A stretch of 64,000 nucleotides of DNA, taken from contig JAYGXS010000005.1 of assembly GCA_036362985.1 (NCBI GenBank), positions 4,993,184 through 5,057,183 on the forward strand. The letters run 5' to 3'. The translations under genes were made by a program, and so were the position numbers. The stretch is from Ligula intestinalis. Taxonomy: Eukaryota; Platyhelminthes; Cestoda; Diphyllobothriidea; Diphyllobothriidae. Below, piece by piece: positions 54,001-63,000 of this stretch (position 1 is the stretch's first letter; the number at the start of each line of letters is the position of its first letter). The notes under the pieces are model-generated. The model searched no databases. It worked only from the letters and a program-made list of their open reading frames with translations, and was not told the origin of the DNA.

Positions 54001-57000
54001 GGACGTAATTTAACACCAAACGAATACAGCAAAGGATATTTTAATGCCAACTTTTCTATAACTGCATATGTATCTACAGTTATAAGGGTTTAATAGGTGA
54101 CAGTTACATTCAGGGCCCATTACAACATATTTTTCGCAAAACTGCATACCTTCTTCGCAGCGATCGGCATGCCTTGTTGATATAGAGTTGATCAAGTTGA
54201 TATAGAGCCTAGGTTGCATCCATTTGGGCACAATTTGGTCTTCTTATTTCCTGTTGGTTGTATGTCTGTTTAAATATTGCGCGCAAATTATTGTTTATTG
54301 AAATAATTATTTCTATTATTCTCTTCTTTTATGCGCTTTACTTTTCTAATTATTTTTCCTTCCCCTTGATATGTCTGTATTCCGGTTACCACTTTGTGAG
54401 AGCGGTCAGCGACTGTAGAGGCCTATTGGGTGGTAGCTACATGCTGCCGTCCACTGAGGGCTGACGGCGTTGGCGGCACAAACTCGCAGCAATGTCGATG
54501 GAGGAAAAGGTTTTGACTGAAAAAACGTGACAAGTAAAGGTATATAATGTCCTTACTCCGCTCGTTCCACGGCAGCTGGACAGGCGCAGGGCAGGGCGAC
54601 CCGAGTCTCGCGCTCCACACATTTGCAGCCCTCCCGGACGCGATGCACATACACCTTGTAGCGCTGGCCATCCTGGGAGTCCGCGCAGGTCGTCTGCGAA
54701 CGCAGCAGCGGCATGGCGGGGTAGCAGACCTTACGCCAGGTCTTCCGCGTCTCGTGAGCCACACAACGGCTGCCATCAGCCGAGACCTCGAAGCGCACGC
54801 GGGACACATGCACCATTCCATCTTTCCTACAGGGGGCAGTCAGGCAGAGGGCTCATCAGTGTTACCGTCATCTTCGGTTGAACAAGAGGGAATTTTATCT
54901 CAGGTTACAAGATAGTACGTGGCCTCGAGAAAGGATTGCGCTTTGAGGGCATGTTTCAGTGGCACCTCTCGCCTCCTCTCTGTGGCCACACAATGAAGCT
55001 GCGCACAAAGATGTCAAAGCTTAACTTCACGCTACAGGCCATATAAGGGTGGAATAACCTCCCACAATCAGTCGTGGAGGCTAGGTCCCTACAACTGTTT
55101 AAACAACGCTTGTATAATTAGATATGTCCCCTGTTATCCCTCGACAGTACGAACTGGACCTAACACATGACAAAAGTTATCTGTAAAAGCAATGCTACTT
55201 GCTGTTTGTTGATACTATTTTTATTGTGAAAATTTTAAGGGTACGTGTACAGATGCATATGACGCACCGGTAGGTAATCAATAAGGTTTTAAAAGGCATT
55301 GCCTATCACCCTCATCAAATAAATTGAAATAAATTGAAACTGAAGCACTTTTGGAATGCTCCACATCCAAATCCCGTCTCCCGTCTGCGTATTGTTTCCC
55401 TCCTTTTTTGTTGATTCCCATCGATTTTGACCTTCAAAATGCCCCGCGTTTCTATGGTTAACTTGTTTTCCTCTATTTTTGGGATAGACGTCATCCAAAA
55501 TATGTTTGTTTTGCTTGTTAAGAGTTAGGCGTTATATGTGGCCGAAAACCCTTCTTATTTACTGCTATTATATGCCCTTTAGGTTTTGAGCGGGTTCATT
55601 CTTCATGGTTTATTTAATAGTACAGTGCTATATCAATTGTTAATATCATAGGGAATCGACGTAAGCGTTACAAAGGGGATACGGAGTCAAAGAAAACTCG
55701 CGCACAGTAACTGAGTATCAGGAAGGTGCAGTTGCGTCTTCAGTTTATTAGAGGGAAATATAGGTGTGCACTTCTAAACTCCCCATTCTTGTTACACACA
55801 GCAAACGTAAAGTAGATAACCTGACATAGGAAAGGCAAAACTGCATTTTTTAAAATTTCCAGCCTAAATTTTATCACGTTTTTTTAGGAAAATCAGAAAA
55901 CGGTCTAAGATCCCTATTTTTACTTTAAAGTTACCGTGGAAAAAAGGTAACTTGTGCAGATATTCGTCTAAATAGGTAACATATTGTAGGGAGTCTTTTG
56001 CAAATTGATCTTGGGTATATTAATATCGGACTTTTGTCCTGGATGTTCTTTTATCGCGGCAATGAGTTTTCACAGTTGGCAGACTCTACAAATTTGCTCC
56101 AAACGGCCCCCTTCATAAGGACTTATATCCAAAAGAATATTTTTCAAATAAATTCTTTGTAGACGTAACCTGTTTTCAAGGTTTTTTGATGAACACGTGG
56201 ACTAAACTCTACTTTTAAAGAAAAACCTGAAAAGGCTTAAACTCATGAAGTCTTCGTCGGAAAATCAAGAATGATCTGAAAATACTTGCAATCCAATGCC
56301 ACAAATATATTTAACGTAATTTAGCGTAAGGACATAAAATAGGATCGCTAAGACTTTATCTGACTATTATATTTGCATTTTTTGGTCACATTTACAGCGA
56401 TTTTTTACGATTTCGGTATTTACGGATTCGCTAAACAAGGTTACTATATATACATTAAGTTTTATTACATTTCGTAGTTGATTTGAGTTTGAAATTCGCT
56501 TCAGGTTGCTCATTTTGAATCAAAAGCATTAATTCCTGCGACGGGGCCGGTTTGGGAGTAATCATAAATACTTCGAAAATGCCAGCGTTTTTCATGATGG
56601 CACAATATTTGAAAAATAAAAGACCCAACAACTTACTTTGCGCATTTTACCCGTTGAACCGGTTTTGCACAACTGCAGACCTGGAAGGTCACGGTTGGCG
56701 GCTCCCTAACGCAGTGGCAGCCCTCAAGACGCGTTTTGAAATTCAATATGCGTCGCACAAAGGCATGGCGCTTGGCGTCGAAGAAGCAGTCTGAAATGTT
56801 CTGCGGTGGAATGCTACACACGATGGGCTGCAGTTTGGTGAAGATTTCTCTTCGACTGCAGACCGACTCTTTCGTAGAAGACTTCCACATCACCAGTACG
56901 GTCTTCCAGGCCTGTTGCTGATCTGATAGTTCAACACACAGGGTTTTGCGGGAGATTTCAGGACATTCTGGGGGGGATGGAGGAGGGTAGATGGATAGTG

Positions 57001-60000
57001 AATTTTAGCGTGCTGCTACTCACGAATGGGGTTTGTACAATTTGTAAGATTTTACTCACTCCATTTCTTGCGGGAAATCTGAGATCGCATGTGGCACCTG
57101 CAGCCAATTCGTATTTCTTTCGTTCGTTCTAGACGCAGCCAGCCGCTGGGCTCCTTAAGCACACGTACTGTCTCGTTTGATGAACAGGCTGCGTAAGAAG
57201 GAAAATTGGTGAGAGCGGAACCATTCTGAAATGACTAATTAATGTCTACTTTTAAATTTTAAGTAGAAATTATTAATGGACATTTACTCGTTGCTCGCGA
57301 AACGGTCTTGTCCACCGGAATGCATTCGCCCTGCACAAGTTTAAAGACGCGAGTTGTAATACTGTTCATGCCGCTAGCCGAGTCACAATTGCGTCTGATA
57401 ACAGCTGGCCGGGGACAGCAGCACTTCTTGACCTGAGCGATCAGTTCGGGCTTGCAGACACCGTCGGCAGTCAGTTTTTCCCTCTGCTGAATGACCGTCG
57501 TTTTGCAGTCCTTGGAACAGGCCGTCTGTCGGACGAAGGTGGTCTGGGGATTGCACTCTAAAAGTTGAGCAGAAAAGAGCATGCATTATATGAGATTGGG
57601 ATTTTGGCAGAAGAGTTTTTTTATGGAGGAATGACTTACTGCAACGCATCTGATAGGTTTGCACGGTACTCTTGCATTCACAATTCTCCACCATGGGTTG
57701 CAGTTTCGTTACAGTAGCGATCCCAGTAGTCTCGTTGCAGTAAATCAACTTTTTGGCCTCGGGGCAGCCTATAACACCAAAAATTGATTATCAACTCTCA
57801 GCCAAAGAAACCGGCTTGGAATGTGCGCTGAAGTACTTTTCGACCAGGAGGCACTTACGGACTGGTTGCAGTATCCGGCTCACGACTTTTGTAGCACACT
57901 TCTTATCGTTCGTTAGAACACGTTCAGTGTGAACGATCTCCTGGACCATTTGCTGCAGACATCGCTTTGTAATAACAGGTCTGCGTGCGCAATCTGTGAA
58001 GAAAAATAAGTTTGTTTTAGTCTTCATTTTACCATGCATTTGAGGCATTCATGGAAAGGGACTCTGAAAGTACTGCCTTTCGTGTGTGACTGTTCGGAAT
58101 CGCACAGCGAGGGTTTATCAGGCCGATGATGAGGGAGTGGTTACAAAGTAAACTGACGCGTGTCTTATTTTGTGGCTTAAAACGCGGTCGTATTAGTTGA
58201 TGGCAAGAGCGCATAGTTTGGTAGACGTGGGGCAACCCGATGTACCGATTCGGAAAGGCAAGTCGCTTTTAACATTCCGAAGCATAGATTTCCACTTTGG
58301 TCTCGTGGAGACAGAGATGGTGGCGAAGGTGGATCGAGTTAAACTTTGAACGCTGTTTGGTGCTTGGCACTCTACTGGCAGCCTCTAAGTGGCATATCGA
58401 GCTGCCATCCGCCTGTCAGGCACCACGCTATCACTGTCGGATGGTGTAATAACTGCGATCCTTGACACTCAATTCTTTGAAATAAGCCTGATACTCACAG
58501 TTTCGGCTCTATCTTATAACTGATAGGGCAGTTTTATCAGAGTAACTGAAAACAAGACACCCAATTCGATCCCGAGCAATCCTTCAGGTGTATGAAGTCA
58601 AGTGTTGAGCCTATTTATTCTTTGTGTGCTCTGTACAGTTTGGTAATGATGGTAGATCATAAGCCCATGACAACACTTTTATTGCGGTACCCTAGACTCC
58701 TTTCCTATTTCCGTGTCAATGAGTACTATTGCACCCACTCCCCGCATCAGTCCATCGACTGACTCGGACAGTGACTTGGGCCCGGGAATGGGAGTAGACG
58801 GTGAGGCCGACGATTCAGCGCATTTACCTTACTCTCTGACGCGTTCGAAGCTATCCCAGTGCGCTAAAAGCTGTGGCTTGGAAGACCACAAACTGACGGG
58901 ATGGTTTTGATCACATTGTAAGCCCAGTGTCTGCATGCGTGGATCGGCTGATTCAGGGACCGAGGGTCAGGTTGCAATGGCTCCTTATTAATGTGGCCTT
59001 TATTGCACTCCCACTCAGCTGGTTTCCGATTCATGCTCGACGGCACAGGCAGTGGCGGCTCTGGTCGCGCCAGCCACCTGCGCCCTCTCTCGCCCCCATT
59101 CGGCGGGCACAGGGAGGAGGGGAAGATACTGCGGTAGATGCACCGCAAGTCTACTGCCACTTACAACGAATGTACGCGAAAGTCACCGCGTTTGCCTTCA
59201 GTTCACTGAAGCACATGGTGGACACCATCAAAACTGACGGTTAAACTATTTCCTTTGCATCGATAATATCATCTACGTTTTCATCACCATAAATTTTACA
59301 TTCCCTGATAAAGAGTGGTGATTCTACCGACCACAGTAAGTCTAGCAAAACTCATCCTATGGGGACAGTTTCGATGTGACAGCTGAATCTTACCACAGGC
59401 TTCCAGCATCCGGTGGGTCTTTTGGATACACTTGCAACCATCCCGGGAGATTGTATTCCAGGTCACTAGACGGAACCTATCTCCAACTTCATCGCCCTTA
59501 GCGCCGGGCTTCGGCTGGCAGGACCCAACCGAACGCTTGAAAACGATGCCCTCGGGACAGTCAATGAAGTTCTCCGAAACGTGTGTTGAGGCCACGCAGG
59601 AGCACTTGCCGGCGTCTAGCTGATAGGTTTCGCGGATAACTCGCAGTACGCCGGTGCGGTCGTTGCACTCCGTTGTTTCCTTGGGTGCAGGACAGGCGCA
59701 TTGGCAGGTTCGTCGGGCCGACACTCTTCTACACTGGCAGCCCTCCAGGCTTCCAGTGGTTCGAATTTCCTGATTGGTCCGTGTTAAGGCGTCACATTTA
59801 GTTCTGAAAATACAAAGTCAGACAGGACTGTTAGTACCGATCGCTAACGTAAGACGCTCTGTCCTGCCTTGTGTCTCGTTTCTCAGGCCCTGACAGAAGC
59901 CGTAGCGACTAGTAGCCTTAGACAGATAGTATTGCCGGCAAAGACGAGTGAGACCGGAATGATCATTTCTGGCTTTGTAGCCATCGTCAGCTAGTCATAC

Positions 60001-63000
60001 CCGATCCCGGCAAGTGGTGTGTCATCCGAGGCTCGAACTCGCGACCTTTTCGATCAGATTATAACGCTCCAACCATTGAGCCACGAACGTGTTGTCTTGC
60101 CAATTTAGGTTGGGAGATATTAACACCCGTTGATGAGCGTTCACTCACCGCTAACGGCACTCACTTGTTCTGCTCTGCTCTGCATTGGTCTCATTTCTCG
60201 ACTGTTACTTTTACCAGAATAAGCCTCCTGACGACCTCAAGTTAAAGCTGCTGTGTCCGAATATTACCTTCGAAGCAAGCAATATGATCTGAAAATGGAC
60301 GTGTGAATACGCACGCGCTTGCGATATCAATGAGTTCTCGAGGCATTATTAACAACACAGACCGTAATCTGCGTGCAAGAGACTTCTTCTATAATCCAAA
60401 TCCACATTCATCCTTCATGTTTTCACGGCTTAAATCGTGCAGTTGGCAAGCCTGGATGCCAAAGTTCAAGGACCACTGACTCCGCACGAATTTAGTGAGT
60501 TAATTGTCGAAAAATTATTGCTCGTATGAGGTCTCATTTTCTATGTTTAATCCTCTAAATTTCCCTAATTGCTGAGGAGGGGGTGTCAATAAGTCTCGAA
60601 ATAGGACAGCGGCGAGAAGAAATAGGAGCTCTCCAGGCATGTATTCAGCAACGGACCGGTCCATCAGGGCAAGGCGCTGCTTTCAAAATCATGGTAATTG
60701 AAGGTGACAGAGAAAATAATTTAATCATTTACAACAAAATTCTCTTTCATATGTGACCCACTATACAAGCGGCGATAACATCGCAAACTACACACTCCCG
60801 GACTGACTGCCTGCTTGCTCTGTCAACGTGGCCACTCAATCAATATTTGGCGCACCGCTGATTTCTGGTTCACACTGGACTTGCCTCGCCACTTGTGCTG
60901 ACTGATCTACTGAGCGTGAATTGGCAGTCAAGTCAGTCAATCGATTTTGCGTATCGCTGATTACTGCTATGCGCCGGATTAGTTATCAGCGCTGGCAGAA
61001 ACACACTTCACACTAAGCCCATGCAAGGCAGAACTCACTCAGCCTTTCGCCCCGGTGCGCGGCAGACGCGAGGCTGCGGCGCTCTCTCTCTCTCGTTCTT
61101 CATGGTCAAACACGACCCCAGGCCGAGTCAACCTTTCTTTTACCCCTTCTCCTACTTATTCTATACAGAATAGAATCTCCTTCTACCTTGGCTTCCACGA
61201 CTTCTATCTTCTTCCAAGGAACCGGGCCTGAAACATCGCAGTAGTTAGGGTTTAACTGGCTTAGCCTTTACCCCTTTGCGATAAATGATTCAGGTTAGAG
61301 ACAAGCCTGGATCACAAAGGTACAGTAAGCGAGGTAACTCATGCAAATTCATATATTCGGTCAATTTGGCCAAAGCAAGTCGCCACTTGTGGAACGCACA
61401 GGCCAACGCGTCGTCTAAGGCCAGGGAACCAGATGGCCGAGCAATCATCACGCCCGAGTTCACCACGTGTGATGAAAGTTCACCAGGCCACGGACCGCAC
61501 ACCGGTTATCAAACTATAAGTGCAGAAGCGATCAGTTAGCTTCGATAGGTGGAAGGCGTTAATTGTCATAAGGGTGCAGTAGCATAGTGACTGTATCCCA
61601 TAAATACGGCAACTCCTTGAGCATGAAGTACTCGTTTCTGCTAATGTCTCTGATGAAGGATCCGTGATCAAATCTTCTTCTCAACTCATGCAGTTGGTAG
61701 TTTAGCATGCTTTTGATCTCGTTATTTTGAACTGATGCGTGGATCTGATTCCGAGAAAGCCTTATAGTCGGAAAAATTGTATGTTTATTCAGTTTATTTC
61801 AGAGTGATAGGCAAAATTTTGATGAAATCGGCAGTTTCTGGATACTGGATTAATTCCCTGTGATTATTAATCTTTAAAAAAGTTTGGTATTGTGCATGAG
61901 TTTCAGCCCATACTTTGTGTAGATATGGGAAAGATGACTTATGCTGCAGTTAAAACCATAAGCAGATAGTTGGAGTAAAAAGTTATACCTGATAATATGC
62001 CGCTAGTTCAGCAGTCATGCTGCTCCAACTTACCTGACGTATTGTGTCCCAGTCGCGCAAGTTACATTTCGGACAGTGCTCTCTGTCAGGCCACGACACT
62101 CTCCATCCACCAGACGGAAGCGCGTAGTTCGCAACTCCAAAACTTGGTAGGCCAATATGCCGCCGGCTGCAAGCCTCTTGAGATTGCCACCGGGACTGCA
62201 AACTCGTTCTATCCTAGGTTCGGGACAAACGCAGGCTTCGGACAGTTTGAGACCGAGGCGTTTGACCTCATCAACCGACAGGGGCTTCCACTGGCATTCA
62301 CAGTTGATCGGCACTTTTTTCAACCAGTGGATTGTTCTTCGACCAGTTGCCAAGTTACAGGGGCCCCTACTGGGTTTTGGTTGGTCCTCGCAGGCTAAAA
62401 GTTGGGTAGATAGGTGACATAAACTAGTTTCGAAATGTTTGGACAAGTAAAGTCAATGGTCCAAGTCCTTCGTCCTTACAGAGGTCAACATTTCGTTCAG
62501 GTCGTGAGTCAATATCTCCATTAAATTGAACAATAAGCCCCTTTTGATGAGAAACTTTGAAAGGGGCAAAGTTGACTCAAACTTTTTAATAATTCACACA
62601 CCGTGCACGGAGCCAAAACGTTAACAAGATGTTTTTGATATATTTGCTATTTGGATTTCAGTTTTATCCTACATGCTTTGAGTTCCTGCCCAAGACAGAG
62701 CAATAGGTATGCTTACTTATTCTTGAGGATGATCTTGTGATGCCTGGAACACAGGTTCGTCCTTGAAGTGTCCATCGAGTGACTACAACCTCCTTGAAGC
62801 TGTCCAGTTTGCATTCGTATTTAGTCTGAGGGGGAAACTTGGCAGCGCAGTCGCAAATGAAGTCTCGCTGGTGCACCTTCGGCATGCAGACACAATCGAC
62901 AGCCGTCCAGTTGGTGATGGTCTCTGTGGCAACGAATTCCTTTCCGGTTGCACCACACTCGGAAACGCGGATGTGCGGTCGTGGGCACACTGGATAAAAT

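Noticed and set aside
54010..54231. Minus-strand Cys-rich ORF (CEEGMQFCEKYVV...CNCHLL) between exons 12 and 13, EGF-like at first sight
   Set aside because: No acceptor/donor pair fits the phase-2 junction of exons 12 and 13, and the frame hits a stop in any plausible splice.
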